DNA of 64,000 bases from an uncultured Pontibacter sp. (GCF_947492645.1 NZ_CANLMZ010000008.1:496001-560000); one strand, 5' to 3'. Positions 9,008 through 19,460 are shown, numbered from the stretch's first letter. A program made the numbers and translations. Notes: generated by a model from the letters alone, not told the origin.

Positions 9008-12000
9008 ATGAAATTGATACAAGCTCCTCTCCTTTTTAAATACCTCATCAAATTTAAAGCTGTAATGCTCCTGCTTTTATTTATTGGCTGTAAAGGCAAC
9101 AGCAACGAACTGCGGCTGGAAAGCAAAAATTTTAACCAGGAGATAGCCCAGGAGCAGAACCTGGTTTTCACCTTTGATAAAGACCTGATAAGCGATTCGC
9201 TGCTGAACAAATGGGATACTATTCCATACTTTACCATTAGCCCGAAAGTGGCCGGCAAGTATAAATGGACGGCTCCTAACGAGCTGGTTTTCTCTCCGGA
9301 TAAACCTTTTGCCCCTACTACAGACTATAAAGCTGAGTTAACCGAAAACCTGCTCAGGCACTCTGCTAGAAAGTATAAGATACCAGCCGGCCAAGGTTTA
9401 ACTTTCCATACGCCATACTTAAGTTTACAACAGGTTAAGAGCTACTGGGTAGCAAACGAGAACAACCCCAACCAGCTGGAGGCAAGCCTGCTATTAGACT
9501 TTAACTACCCGGTGCTGTTCCAGGAGTTGCGGGAGCACTTAAAAGTATATGCCGGCTCTAAAGAACTACCTGTAGAACTAGCCAGCGGCAACCGCGACAA
9601 CATCACCATTCGTGTAAAGAACGTGGAGGGGCAAGAGAAAGAAATCCCATTGCGTTTACACATTGCGAAAGGCCTGAGCGTAGCCGGCAGCACCAAGCAA
9701 ACCGACCATACCATAGAGCAGGATGTATTATTGCCAAGCCGCCAGCGCATGATGGTTTCGGAAGTGACTACTGCGCTGGAAGAAGGCCAGGAGCGCATTT
9801 ATATATTAACCACCCAACCTGTTACCAACAGCAACATTGGCAACCTGATAAGTATAAGCCCACGCCGTGAGTTTACGGTAGAGCGCCTGCAAAACGGGTT
9901 GGTACTGAAAGGCAATTTTGACCAGAGCAGCACTTATACATTAAACCTCTCCGGCGATTTGATGGGTATGGAAGGCAAATCCATGGGCCAGCCTTACCGC
10001 CACAGCGTCACGTTTGCTGCCGTAGACCCCGGCATCAGCTTCGCCAATGCCAAAAGCATCTACCTCAGCAGCCAAGGTGCCCGCAACATCGCGCTTAACA
10101 TCAACAAAGTCCCACGCATCAAGGTCAGCATCAGCAAGGTATATGAAAACAACATCCTGCACTACTTGCGCGAGGGTAAAATGTACGACGGCTACTACGA
10201 CGAGGCAACAGAAGAATATTACTCCAGCTCATACTACGATGTGAACGAGAACAACGGCAACACACTTTTTGAGCGCGAGTACAACACCGAAAGCCTGCGC
10301 AAGCAAGGCAGCAATTACCTGCTCAACCTCAACCTGCACGACCTCGACTTCGACAGCCAGTTTAAAGGCCTGTATGTGATAACGGTAGAAAGTACCGACA
10401 AAAACTGGCTAAAGGATTCGAAGATCGTATCAGTTTCTGACATCGGTTTGATTGCGAAGCAGGGCAAAGACGAAGTAATGGTTTTTGCCAACTCCATCCG
10501 GGAGGCTACAACCATGGAGGGAGTCGAGGTACGCTTTATCAGCACGAATAACCAGATGGTGCACAAAGCTACAACCGATAAAGATGGTGTGGCCCGGTTC
10601 AGCAACATGAGCACAAATGCCCCGGATTTTAAAATCGGCATGATCACGGCCCGCAAAGGCGACGACTTTAATTACATGCCTTACAGCCAGACACAGGTGA
10701 ATACCTCCCGCTTCGAGGTGGGAGGCAAACGCCTGACCGACCTGAACTACGATGCCTTTATCTATGGCGATCGCGACCTCTACCGCCCCGGGGACACCAT
10801 TCATGTAAATACTGTGGTGCGCACCCCGGACTGGAAAACAGTTGCCGGTCTGCCTGTTAAGGTAAAACTGCTGCTGCCCAACGGCAAAGAGTACCGCAGC
10901 ACCAAAGGAAAACTGAACAACCAGGGAGCCAGCGAAACCAGTTTTATACTTAACACCGCAGCTGTTACAGGTACTTATACTTTGGAAGTTTACTCCGGCA
11001 ACGATGTACTGCTGAACTCAAAGAAGGTTGGTGTAGAGGAGTTTATGCCTGACCGCCTGAAGGTAACTGCTGTACTGAACAAAAGCGTTTATACTTCCGG
11101 GGAGAAACTTATACTTAATCTCACGGCGCAAAACCTTTTTGGTCCACCTGCTGCCAACCGCAACTACGAAGCGCAGCTCAGCCTGAAAAAGAAAACCTTC
11201 GAGGCCAGACGCTTCCCCGATTATACGTTTGATATTCATACTTCCGGCTCTGTGAACATCCAGACCAGCACCCGCCAGGGACAAACAGATGCACAGGGCA
11301 AAGGCCAGGAGGTATTTGAGTTGGAGAATTTCCGGGATATCGGTTTACTGGACGGCTCGCTTTATACTACGGTTTTTGATGAAACAGGCCGGCCCGTAAA
11401 CCGCCTGAACAAGTTTGACGTGAGCACGCAGCAGGCCTTCTTCGGCATCAAAGAATTTGATGATTACGTGAGTACCCGCCGTGCGATGAACATTCCGCTT
11501 ATTGCCCTGGATAGAAATGGCTCTCCTGTTTCGGCCACAGCCAAGGTACAGCTGGTGCGCTATACCTACGAATCGGTGATTGAGCGTTACAGCGACGAGT
11601 ATAACTATAAATCGCAGCGCAAGGAGAATGTCATTATCAGTAAAAATATACAGATACCTGCCAGCGGAGCTACGTTTAACTTTACGCCCATCACTTCAGG
11701 TCAGTATGAAATACGTGTGATGCGACCAGGCGCCTACAACTATGTAGCGCAGGAATTTTATGCCTACGGCTGGGGCGATACCGAGAGCACATCCTTTGCC
11801 GTGAACACCGAAGGCGAGGTAGATATCTCACTTGACAAAGAAAAGTATGAAGTAGGCGATGAAGCTAAAGTGTTGTTTAAATCGCCGTTTGCGGGTAAGA
11901 TATTGGTTACCGTGGAGCAGAATAAAGTACTGAGCTATTACTACCTCAAAACCGATAAGAAAGCGGCCTCGCTTACGCTACCTATCAAAGATGAGCACCT

Positions 12001-14437
12001 GCCAACAGCCTACATTACCGCCATTGCGCTGCGCCAGGTAAAAGACAGCCAGATGCCGCTTACCATTGCCCGTGGATTTAAGCCTTTATCAGTTACCAAA
12101 AAGAGTACGCAACTGGCTGTAGCCATACTTGCCCCGGAGGCATCCCGCTCAAACAGCGTGCAGCAGGTAAAGGTGAAAACTGCTCCAAACGCTGAGGTTA
12201 CGCTGGCAGTAGTAGACGAAGGCATCCTTCAGATTAAAGATTACCAGACCCCAGACCCACACGGCTTCTTCTACCAGAAGCGCGCGCTGGAGGTAACTGG
12301 CTACGATTTATATCCTTTCTTATTTCCAGAGTTAGGCACCCGCTCCAGCACCGGCGGCGACGGTTACGATCTGGCAAAACGCATCAATCCACTAACTAAC
12401 AAACGTGTTAAGCTTGTGTCGCTGTGGAGTGGGCAGTTAAAGGCAAATGGCAATGGGGAGGCTATTGTACGGGTGCGTATACCTGAGTTTTCGGGAGCGG
12501 TACGCATTATGGCTGTGGCTTACAAAGACAACGCCTTTGGCTCTTCTGAAAAGATGATGCGGGTTTCGGATCCGGTGGTGATTAGCACGGCGTTGCCTCG
12601 ATTTGTGAGCCCACGCGACACCATACTAGTGCCGGTAACGCTCAGCAATACGACCGCCACCAAAGCAACAGCAGGTAGCACTATCTCGGTGACAGGTCCG
12701 CTGCGTGTGGTTGGCGAAACAAAAAAATCAGCAAGTATAAATCCAAACGCCGAGGCGCAGATTACTTACAAATTAGTGGCTACGCCTGCCATTGGTCAGG
12801 CCACAGTTAAGGTGGTGGTGAATGCCTTGAACGAGGCTTTCACCAGCAACACCGACATTACCGTTCGCCCCATTGCACCACTAAGCAAAGTAACCGATGC
12901 TGGAAGTATAAAAGATGGCGCCACCGCAGACATCAAACTGGCAAACGATTTCATACCTTCGTCGGTATCGGCTAAGCTGGTGGTAAGCCGTTCGCCGCTG
13001 GCACAGTTCACCGACGATATTACGTTCCTGCTGCGCTACCCGCACGGTTGCCTCGAGCAAACTACGTCCACGGCTTTTCCGCTGCTATACTATACCGACT
13101 TAGCCCGTTCGTTAAATCAGGATAAAAAAAGCCGCAGCTTCAACCCGAACTACCTGGTGCAGGAGGCCATCACCAAAATTGAGCTGATGCAGCAGTACGA
13201 CGGTGGCTTCACCTACTGGCCCGGCGCCACTTACACCGACTGGTGGAGCAGCACCTACGCTACGCACTTTTTACTGGAAGCGAAAAAAGCCGGGTTCCCG
13301 GTAACGCAGGAGGTGCTCGACAAAGCCGTGCGTTACCTGCAGCAAAAGGTAAAAGGCAAGGCCATGGAAGAGTACCGTTACTACGATGCCAGCCGCAAGG
13401 TGCAAAGCAAGTACATAGCCGCCCGCGAAACTACTTACTCATTATATGTACTAAGTATAGCCGGGAAGGTAGATTGGGCAACGATGAACTACTACAAGGC
13501 CAAACCGGAGTTGCTATCGCTAGATGCGCGTTACCTGCTGGCCAGCACCTACGCCCTGAATGGCAGCCGCGAAAGCTTTAACCAGGTCCTGCCCCGCTCC
13601 TTCGCTGGTGAGACCTCGGTACGCGCTTTGGATGGCAGTTTCTACTCCCCTATCCGGGACATGGCTATTTCGTTAAATGGTTTAATAGAGGCTGATCCGG
13701 ATAACCCGCAGATAGGCACCATAGCAAAGCACTTATCAGACGAACTACGCTCGAAACGCTGGTACAACACCCAAGAACGTGCTTTTGCCCTGATGGCCCT
13801 AGGAAAACTCTCGAGCAGAAACAAAGGCAACCAAACGGCACAGGTATACCAGAACGGCAAGCAGATCGGCACCTTTACCGGCAACGATCTTACCTTAACA
13901 AATAACATAGGCAGCGGACCGATCAGCATACGCAGCAAGGGGAACGGTACTTTATACTATTTCTGGGAGCTGGAAGGCATCAGCCAGAGCGGCGACATCA
14001 AAAAAGAAGACAGCTACATGAAAGTACGCAAAACCTTCTTTGACCGTAATGGCAAGGAGATCACGAACAACACCTTCAGGCAAAACGACCTGGTAGTGGT
14101 GCGTGTGGAGCTACAGGCATTGGATGGCAGAAGCATACCTAACGTAGCCATTACCGATATGCTGCCAGCTGGCTTCGAGATAGAAAACCCGCGCCTGATG
14201 ACGGCCCGAGAGTTCGGTTGGATTGAAGCTCAGAAACCCGCTACCCCGGATCATATTGATATCCGGGATGACAGGATTAACCTGTATGCCACCGCCAAAC
14301 CAGAGCAGCAGTATTTCTTCTACCAGGTACGTGCGGTGTCGAAGGGTGATTTCCAGCTAGGCCCGATTGGAGCAGACGCCATGTATAATGCGGAGTATCA
14401 TAGTTACTCGGGGGGTGGAAGTATAAAAGTAAGATAA
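9008..14437 (+). CDS. Bacterial alpha-2-macroglobulin lipoprotein
   Basis: A giant periplasmic protease trap of 1809 residues. The N-terminus has a late lipobox (MLLLLFIGC, Cys about residue 28), so it should be membrane-anchored. MG-type beta domains fill the first half (FIYGDRDLYRPGDTIHV is the conserved MG entry), then the alpha-2-macroglobulin core (VPEFSGAVRIMAVAYKDNAFG) and the thioester segment PHGCLEQTTS with Cys1348 and Gln1351, so the covalent trapping chemistry should be intact. A helical thioester domain (YDGGFTYWPGATYTDWWSS) and a C-terminal beta domain follow. Its usual partner gene pbpC is downstream but separated by a repeat and a GIY-YIG gene. Confidence 0.93.
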   Translation: MKLIQAPLLFKYLIKFKAVMLLLLFIGCKGNSNELRLESKNFNQEIAQEQNLVFTFDKDLISDSLLNKWDTIPYFTISPKVAGKYKWTAPNELVFSPDKPFAPTTDYKAELTENLLRHSARKYKIPAGQGLTFHTPYLSLQQVKSYWVANENNPNQLEASLLLDFNYPVLFQELREHLKVYAGSKELPVELASGNRDNITIRVKNVEGQEKEIPLRLHIAKGLSVAGSTKQTDHTIEQDVLLPSRQRMMVSEVTTALEEGQERIYILTTQPVTNSNIGNLISISPRREFTVERLQNGLVLKGNFDQSSTYTLNLSGDLMGMEGKSMGQPYRHSVTFAAVDPGISFANAKSIYLSSQGARNIALNINKVPRIKVSISKVYENNILHYLREGKMYDGYYDEATEEYYSSSYYDVNENNGNTLFEREYNTESLRKQGSNYLLNLNLHDLDFDSQFKGLYVITVESTDKNWLKDSKIVSVSDIGLIAKQGKDEVMVFANSIREATTMEGVEVRFISTNNQMVHKATTDKDGVARFSNMSTNAPDFKIGMITARKGDDFNYMPYSQTQVNTSRFEVGGKRLTDLNYDAFIYGDRDLYRPGDTIHVNTVVRTPDWKTVAGLPVKVKLLLPNGKEYRSTKGKLNNQGASETSFILNTAAVTGTYTLEVYSGNDVLLNSKKVGVEEFMPDRLKVTAVLNKSVYTSGEKLILNLTAQNLFGPPAANRNYEAQLSLKKKTFEARRFPDYTFDIHTSGSVNIQTSTRQGQTDAQGKGQEVFELENFRDIGLLDGSLYTTVFDETGRPVNRLNKFDVSTQQAFFGIKEFDDYVSTRRAMNIPLIALDRNGSPVSATAKVQLVRYTYESVIERYSDEYNYKSQRKENVIISKNIQIPASGATFNFTPITSGQYEIRVMRPGAYNYVAQEFYAYGWGDTESTSFAVNTEGEVDISLDKEKYEVGDEAKVLFKSPFAGKILVTVEQNKVLSYYYLKTDKKAASLTLPIKDEHLPTAYITAIALRQVKDSQMPLTIARGFKPLSVTKKSTQLAVAILAPEASRSNSVQQVKVKTAPNAEVTLAVVDEGILQIKDYQTPDPHGFFYQKRALEVTGYDLYPFLFPELGTRSSTGGDGYDLAKRINPLTNKRVKLVSLWSGQLKANGNGEAIVRVRIPEFSGAVRIMAVAYKDNAFGSSEKMMRVSDPVVISTALPRFVSPRDTILVPVTLSNTTATKATAGSTISVTGPLRVVGETKKSASINPNAEAQITYKLVATPAIGQATVKVVVNALNEAFTSNTDITVRPIAPLSKVTDAGSIKDGATADIKLANDFIPSSVSAKLVVSRSPLAQFTDDITFLLRYPHGCLEQTTSTAFPLLYYTDLARSLNQDKKSRSFNPNYLVQEAITKIELMQQYDGGFTYWPGATYTDWWSSTYATHFLLEAKKAGFPVTQEVLDKAVRYLQQKVKGKAMEEYRYYDASRKVQSKYIAARETTYSLYVLSIAGKVDWATMNYYKAKPELLSLDARYLLASTYALNGSRESFNQVLPRSFAGETSVRALDGSFYSPIRDMAISLNGLIEADPDNPQIGTIAKHLSDELRSKRWYNTQERAFALMALGKLSSRNKGNQTAQVYQNGKQIGTFTGNDLTLTNNIGSGPISIRSKGNGTLYYFWELEGISQSGDIKKEDSYMKVRKTFFDRNGKEITNNTFRQNDLVVVRVELQALDGRSIPNVAITDMLPAGFEIENPRLMTAREFGWIEAQKPATPDHIDIRDDRINLYATAKPEQQYFFYQVRAVSKGDFQLGPIGADAMYNAEYHSYSGGGSIKVR

Positions 14438-14445
14438 GCCACTAC

Positions 14446-14528
14446 TGTCATTTCGAACAAGGTGAGAAATCTGGAGCTTTTCATGGCCCCGAAATATTCC
14501 AGATTTCTCGCGTAACTCGAAATGACAA
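14446..14528. repeat. REP-like imperfect palindrome
   Basis: An 83-base inverted repeat starting 9 bp after the alpha-2-macroglobulin stop. Outer arms TGTCATTTCGA and TCGAAATGACA pair perfectly, and inner arms GAGAAATCTGGA and TCCAGATTTCTC pair perfectly, with unpaired 7-nt bulges between them. A half copy of the same sequence is at 33542-33580. This type of TGTCATTTCGA...GAGAAATCT repeat is scattered through many Bacteroidota genomes; that statement is from memory. Confidence 0.85.
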
Positions 14529-14553
14529 TTAAAAGGAAATGACAAATGGGTAA

Positions 14554-14859
14554 TTAATCCTCCTGAACTTCTGTATTAAGCGGTAGCCAATGTGGATTGA
14601 TAGTTTTGATTAAAGCTTCTTTCTTGCTGCGGCTCCACTTCTTCAACTCCTTTTCGCGTGCTATAGCATGTTCAATTGAGCTGAAGCGTTCGTAAAACAT
14701 CAGGAGATGGCAGTAATATTTACCGGCGAAGGTGGCAGGGTTGCCAGCATTTACGGTATGCTCTTCCAGCCGCCGAACAATATCATTTGTAACGCCGATG
14801 TATAAAGTTGTTTTCTTTGGATTGGTTAAGATGTAGGTGTAGTAATTGTAAGTGATCAT
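14554..14859 (-). CDS. GIY-YIG domain endonuclease-like protein
   Basis: About 101 residues from ATG 14859 (MITYNYYTYILTN), chosen because the GIY-YIG fold begins at once (YYTYILTNPKKTTLYIGVTNDIVRRLEEH); the longer frame to 14916 adds a hydrophobic stretch foreign to the family. The pattern Y-Y-x-Y-I-L ... L-Y-I-G-V-T, the Arg in RRLEEH and the FYERFSSIEHAIAREKELKKW block (with the metal-site Glu) match the UPF0213/YhbQ-type single-domain proteins. Function of this small group is poorly defined. It sits on the minus strand between two genes that normally form a plus-strand pair. Confidence 0.88.
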   Translation of the reverse strand: MITYNYYTYILTNPKKTTLYIGVTNDIVRRLEEHTVNAGNPATFAGKYYCHLLMFYERFSSIEHAIAREKELKKWSRSKKEALIKTINPHWLPLNTEVQED

Positions 14860-14921
14860 AGGCAAAAGTAGAGATAGCAACACGACAAAATGTTGTTTGA
14901 ATAAATTCATAATCAACCAAA

Positions 14922-17270
14922 ATGCAAATACAAAATCCGAAGTATAAACTGCACCAAAGATTGCTAACTCACAGCAAACCTTTGCTGAAGTATGCTTTAT
15001 ACTTTGTGCTTATACTTTGCCTTGCCTTTACCCTACTCAACCACCTTTACCCGCTCAAAATCAATATCTCCTACTCCCCCGTCATCACCGCCTCCGATGG
15101 CAGCGTGATTAATGCTTTTTTGAGCAGGGACGATAAGTGGCGGATGCAGCTGGAGGTTGACGAAATAAACCCTGTCCTTAAACAGGCGGTGCTGCTGAAG
15201 GAGGACAATTACTTTTACTACCACCCAGGCATCAATCCTTTTGCCATTACCAGAGCCTTTGCTAACAACATCCTTCAGAAAAAGAAAACCTCTGGCGCCT
15301 CTACCATTACCATGCAGGTAGCGCGGCTGCTTTACCCGCAGCGACGCACCTATGCCAACAAGCTTTACGAGATGTTCCGGGCAATGCAGCTGGAGTGGTA
15401 TTATAGTAAAGATGAGATCCTGCAGCTATACCTGAACCTGGTGCCTTTTGGGGGAAACATTGAAGGCGTGAAGGCCGCTTCTGTTTTATACTTTCAGCAG
15501 TCGCCGAAGCAGCTAAGCCTGGCGCAGGCGGTTACGCTGACGGTAATCCCGAACAAGCCTTCCTCGCTGCGGATCGGCGAGCAGAACGAGCGGATCATTA
15601 AATTTCGAAATAAGTGGCTGCGGTATTACCGGGAGCAACAGGCTTTCCCAACTGCGGAGATTGAAGATGCTTTGCTGGAGCCGCTGGAGGCGCGCAGACA
15701 ACAGGCACCTAGGGTAGCACCACATTTTGCCTACCGCATGTACCGCAGGTATAAGAACCAAGCCATCATCAAAACCACGCTAAACCGGCAGGTACAGGAA
15801 AAAGTGGAACAACTGGCCTACAACTACATGCAGCGGCTGCGTTACCAGAACATCCACAATGCGGCGGTGCTGGTCATTAATAACCAAACAAAGGCAGTAG
15901 AGGCCTACTTGGGCTCTGCTGATTTCAATGATTTTACCCACCACGGGCAGGTTGATGGCATAAGGGCGGTTCGATCTCCTGGTAGCACTTTAAAACCCTT
16001 TCTGTATGCTACTGCTTTTGACAAAGGTTTACTAACTCCTAAAACGGTCATCACCGATGTGCCCGTGGATTATGCCGGGTATCGACCGCAAAACTACTTT
16101 GGCAACTACAACGGGAATGTAACCATAGCACATGCATTGGCAACCTCGCTTAATGTGCCGGCCGTGAAAGTGCTTGACCAGCTAGGCGTTTATACTTTTG
16201 TGCAGAAGCTGAAGCAGGCAGAGTTTTCGGAGATGAAACGTACTGGCAACCAATTAGGCCTGTCGTTAATTTTAGGTGGATGTGATGTGAAGTTGGAAGA
16301 GCTGACTTTACTATATTCTTCTTTTGCTAACCAGGGGAAGTATAGCCCCATTAAGTGGCTGCAGGAAGACACTACGCAACAAGAAACGCAACTGCTATCG
16401 CCGGGTTCAGCTTACATGACAAATCAGATCCTGACGCAGCTTACGCGGCCCGACCTCCCGCACAATGCCCATAACAGCCCGAACCTGCCCAAAATCGCCT
16501 GGAAGACCGGCACCTCCTATGGCCGCAAAGATGCCTGGAGCATAGGCTACAACAAAAAGTATACAGTAGGTGTGTGGGTAGGCAACTTCTCCGGCGAGGG
16601 CGTACCCGAACTAAACGGCACCGACTCGGCCACTCCCCTGCTCTTCGACATCTTCAACAGCATCGACTATAACTCTACTGACGGGTGGTTTCAGCAACCC
16701 AAGGGCATAGGTTTAAGAGTGGTATGTGCAGAAAGTGGCAACCCCACTAACAGCTTCTGCAAAAATCAGGTAATGGATACATTTATTCCCGGCATCTCCT
16801 CCACCCAAAAGTGCAGCCACCTGAAACGCATTGCGGTTTCTGCAGATAAAAAGTATAGCTACTGCACCAGTTGCCAGCCCGCTACGGGGTTCGTGCAGCA
16901 GCTTTACCCAAACCACGCGCCGGAGCTACTTACCTTCTACGATTCTGAAAGAATACCGTACCAGCCGATCCCGGCGCACAACCCTACCTGCAGCCGTATT
17001 TTTAAGGAATATGCACCGGTTATTACTTCGCCTGCTGCTGGTATGGAATATTTACTTGAGCAGGAAGAGCGCCAGCAACTGATGCTGCATTGCAATGCCC
17101 ACAACGAAGTAAAGCAGGTATACTGGTACATCAACGATAAATTTATAAAAGCCACAGCAGCTAACGAGAAGGTGTTTTTTGAACCCAAGCAGGCTGGCAA
17201 GTATAAAATATCCTGCACGGATGACCAGGGGAGAAACTCAGATAGTTATGTAACGGTAAGGTTTTTATAA
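14922..17270 (+). CDS. pbpC: Penicillin-binding protein 1C
   Basis: A 782-residue bifunctional peptidoglycan synthase: a membrane anchor at about residues 20-42 (YALYFVLILCLAFTLLNHLY), a GT51 transglycosylase domain (KEDNYFYYHPGINPFAITRAF with catalytic Glu; TSGASTITMQVARLL), a transpeptidase domain with SPGSTLK (active Ser), a SxN-like element and KTGTSYG, and a C-terminal BiPBP_C beta domain (SPAAGMEYLLEQEER...). PbpC pairs with the lipoprotein alpha-2-macroglobulin: the trap protects the envelope when the wall is breached and PbpC repairs it, as inferred from gene association in other bacteria. The last 6 bases overlap the 3' end of miaA on the other strand. Confidence 0.95.
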   Translation: MQIQNPKYKLHQRLLTHSKPLLKYALYFVLILCLAFTLLNHLYPLKINISYSPVITASDGSVINAFLSRDDKWRMQLEVDEINPVLKQAVLLKEDNYFYYHPGINPFAITRAFANNILQKKKTSGASTITMQVARLLYPQRRTYANKLYEMFRAMQLEWYYSKDEILQLYLNLVPFGGNIEGVKAASVLYFQQSPKQLSLAQAVTLTVIPNKPSSLRIGEQNERIIKFRNKWLRYYREQQAFPTAEIEDALLEPLEARRQQAPRVAPHFAYRMYRRYKNQAIIKTTLNRQVQEKVEQLAYNYMQRLRYQNIHNAAVLVINNQTKAVEAYLGSADFNDFTHHGQVDGIRAVRSPGSTLKPFLYATAFDKGLLTPKTVITDVPVDYAGYRPQNYFGNYNGNVTIAHALATSLNVPAVKVLDQLGVYTFVQKLKQAEFSEMKRTGNQLGLSLILGGCDVKLEELTLLYSSFANQGKYSPIKWLQEDTTQQETQLLSPGSAYMTNQILTQLTRPDLPHNAHNSPNLPKIAWKTGTSYGRKDAWSIGYNKKYTVGVWVGNFSGEGVPELNGTDSATPLLFDIFNSIDYNSTDGWFQQPKGIGLRVVCAESGNPTNSFCKNQVMDTFIPGISSTQKCSHLKRIAVSADKKYSYCTSCQPATGFVQQLYPNHAPELLTFYDSERIPYQPIPAHNPTCSRIFKEYAPVITSPAAGMEYLLEQEERQQLMLHCNAHNEVKQVYWYINDKFIKATAANEKVFFEPKQAGKYKISCTDDQGRNSDSYVTVRFL

Positions 17271-18203
17271 CTGTTGTTTAGCGTTTGTAACTTGCTCATC
17301 AATAAATGCTACCAGCTCCTGCCATTGCTGCGGATGGAACCAGGTATACTCGTTGGGGTGCTTGGTAAACCAGGTTAGCTGGCGCTTGGCGTAACGGCGG
17401 CTGTTTCGCTTTAGCAACCTTACTGCTTCCTTCCAATCATACTTGCCCTCCAGAAAATCGAATATTTCTTTGTAGCCAACGGTTTGCAGCGCATTATGCT
17501 GCCGGTACGGATATAAAGCTTTGGCCTCATCCAGCAGCCCCTGTTGCAGCATCAGGTCCATGCGCTGGTCTATGCGGTTATAGAGTTCCGTTCTGTCGCG
17601 GGTCAGGCCTATTTTGATGATGTTGAACGGACGCTCCTGCTTTTCGCTTTTCCGGAAAGTTGAATAAGGCTGTCCGCTGCTTAAACATACTTCCAGCGCA
17701 CGGATTACACGCTGGGTATTGGCTTTATCAACCTGGCCAAAGTAAGCAGGGTCGAGTTGCTGTAATTGCTGTAACAAGGGCTCTATACCCTCTGCTTCAT
17801 ACTTTCTTGTTAATGCTTCCCGTATACTTGGCGCTACCTCCGGCATATCATCCATACCGTCCAAAACGGCCCGCACATATAAACCAGAGCCACCTGTTAG
17901 CACCACCACATCATGCTCCTGAAAGAGTTTCTCCAGCAGTTGCAGCACATCTGTTTCGTAAGCGCCTGCATTATATTCTTCAGTAATACGATGCGAATCC
18001 ACGAAATAATGCGAAACACCCTGCTGCTCTGCAGCGGTAGGTTTGGCCGTACCAATACTCATCTCTTTAAAAAATTGCCTAGAATCGGCGGATATGATGT
18101 CGGTTTTATAATGCTTTGCCAACTGCACACATAAGTCTGTTTTACCCACGGCTGTTGGTCCGACCACCACCACCAGGTGCTTCTGCTCATTTATACTTGC
18201 CAT
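17265..18203 (-). CDS. miaA: tRNA dimethylallyltransferase
   Basis: A 312-residue enzyme that prenylates A37 of tRNAs reading UNN codons. The P-loop GPTAVGKTDLCVQLA is near the N-terminus, then the DMAPP/tRNA-binding block IISADSRQFFKEMSIGTAKPTAAE, LTGGSGLYVRAVLDGMDDMP, the QRVIRALEV helix and the C-terminal RRYAKRQLTWF motif. Full family length. The start codon lies within the 3' end of the upstream glycosyltransferase gene on the same strand (13-bp overlap), so the two are probably cotranscribed. The 3' end meets pbpC tail to tail. Confidence 0.97.
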   Translation of the reverse strand: MASINEQKHLVVVVGPTAVGKTDLCVQLAKHYKTDIISADSRQFFKEMSIGTAKPTAAEQQGVSHYFVDSHRITEEYNAGAYETDVLQLLEKLFQEHDVVVLTGGSGLYVRAVLDGMDDMPEVAPSIREALTRKYEAEGIEPLLQQLQQLDPAYFGQVDKANTQRVIRALEVCLSSGQPYSTFRKSEKQERPFNIIKIGLTRDRTELYNRIDQRMDLMLQQGLLDEAKALYPYRQHNALQTVGYKEIFDFLEGKYDWKEAVRLLKRNSRRYAKRQLTWFTKHPNEYTWFHPQQWQELVAFIDEQVTNAKQQL

Positions 18204-19279
18204 AATCTTTCGTAGAACCGAAACAGCCTTTGCTCTTCGTGTTGCCAGTTTAATGCTTGTTTTGCTTTCTCACAGTTAGCTACCAGTATTTGATAAAGTG
18301 CATCATCTGTTAGCAGCAACTCCAGCTTTTCTTTTATTTCCTGCACATTAAGGGTAGTAAGCAGCCCCACGTTATACTGCTCGTTCAGTTGCCTGTACTC
18401 CGGAAAATCAATTATCACCTGCGGAACGCCTGCGTGCACGTAGTCAAAAAACTTATTGGCAAGCGAGTAATAATAGCTCAGGCCTTTGTTCTCTAAAAGC
18501 ATAACCCCTACCTGGCATCGGCGGGTAATCTGAAGCAGGTCCTTTGGCAGAACCTGCCCCTTAAACTCAACTTTATGCGCCACCTGCAATTGTTCAGCCA
18601 ACTGCTTCAGGTTTTCAAATACATCTCCGTCCCCGCAAATTATAAGTTTCGCATCTAAGCCAACCATCGCCTCCAGCAGCGGTTCCAGGCCACGGCCTGC
18701 ATTTACAGCGCCCTGGTAAAGTATAGTGCGGGGTTCTTTTACAGCAGGCGCATCAGGGTAGAGCACCGGCAGGTTGCGTATCACTTCAAACTTTGTATTG
18801 TACTTTCTGTAAAAAATATCCGCAATGGATTGTGTAACCGTATAGGCGTAACTTGTTCGCGTTAAGATAAACCGTTCTATGGCAGTCCAGGTGGCTTTTA
18901 TTAATTTCCTGTCCGTTACCTCTATTACCTCCGGGAAGTACTCATGGGCGTCGTATACAAAAGGTATACGTTGTTTTCTTGCCTGAAAATAAACTGGCAG
19001 TACGGTGTCCAGGTCTATGGCACAGAGGGCATGGTAACGGCTTTTGCCGAGGTAAAAGTATAGCCGCAGCATGTACTCCAGGTAAAAAAGCTTTCCTTTG
19101 TTATACTTGCATTGTAACCGGTGCTGTTTGTAGGGCTGCTGTACCAGAGGCTTTGAATCAGGCTTTTGCCGGCCCACCAGTTCTACTTCATAGCCTTGCC
19201 CGGCCAGCGAACTGCAAATGCGTTGCATGCGCTGGTCGTGGTTAAGGTCGGTGGTTACAGCAAATAAAAGTTTTTTCAT
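18191..19279 (-). CDS. GT4-like glycosyltransferase
   Basis: A 362-residue protein with the two-Rossmann GT-B layout. The N-terminal domain starts KLLFAVTTDLNHDQRMQRICSSLAGQGYEVELVGR, and contains YHALCAIDLDTVLPVYFQARK and VYDAHEYFPEV; the C-terminal nucleotide-sugar domain has ILYQGAVNAGRGLEPLLEAM, LIICGDGD and the GLSYYYSLANKFFDYVHAGVPQV segment, with the usual donor-binding acidic residue replaced by a less typical context. Donor and acceptor cannot be told. It may act in surface polysaccharide synthesis. It is upstream of and overlaps miaA; divergent from the sensor kinase, with a 180-bp spacer. Confidence 0.8.
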   Translation of the reverse strand: MKKLLFAVTTDLNHDQRMQRICSSLAGQGYEVELVGRQKPDSKPLVQQPYKQHRLQCKYNKGKLFYLEYMLRLYFYLGKSRYHALCAIDLDTVLPVYFQARKQRIPFVYDAHEYFPEVIEVTDRKLIKATWTAIERFILTRTSYAYTVTQSIADIFYRKYNTKFEVIRNLPVLYPDAPAVKEPRTILYQGAVNAGRGLEPLLEAMVGLDAKLIICGDGDVFENLKQLAEQLQVAHKVEFKGQVLPKDLLQITRRCQVGVMLLENKGLSYYYSLANKFFDYVHAGVPQVIIDFPEYRQLNEQYNVGLLTTLNVQEIKEKLELLLTDDALYQILVANCEKAKQALNWQHEEQRLFRFYERLWQV

Positions 19280-19460
19280 GGGCAGCTACACGCATAAATC
19301 TGTAGTATTTAGCACCAACAGCGATAAGTTAGTGTTAAGAACAGCAGCGTTATTCATTAACAGCGCTTTTTTTGCTAATTTATGACGCAATTTGTAAAAT
19401 TAATACAAGAGTGTAACGCAAAGCGTAATTTACACTCTTTAAACTAAGTATCTTTCTAAA

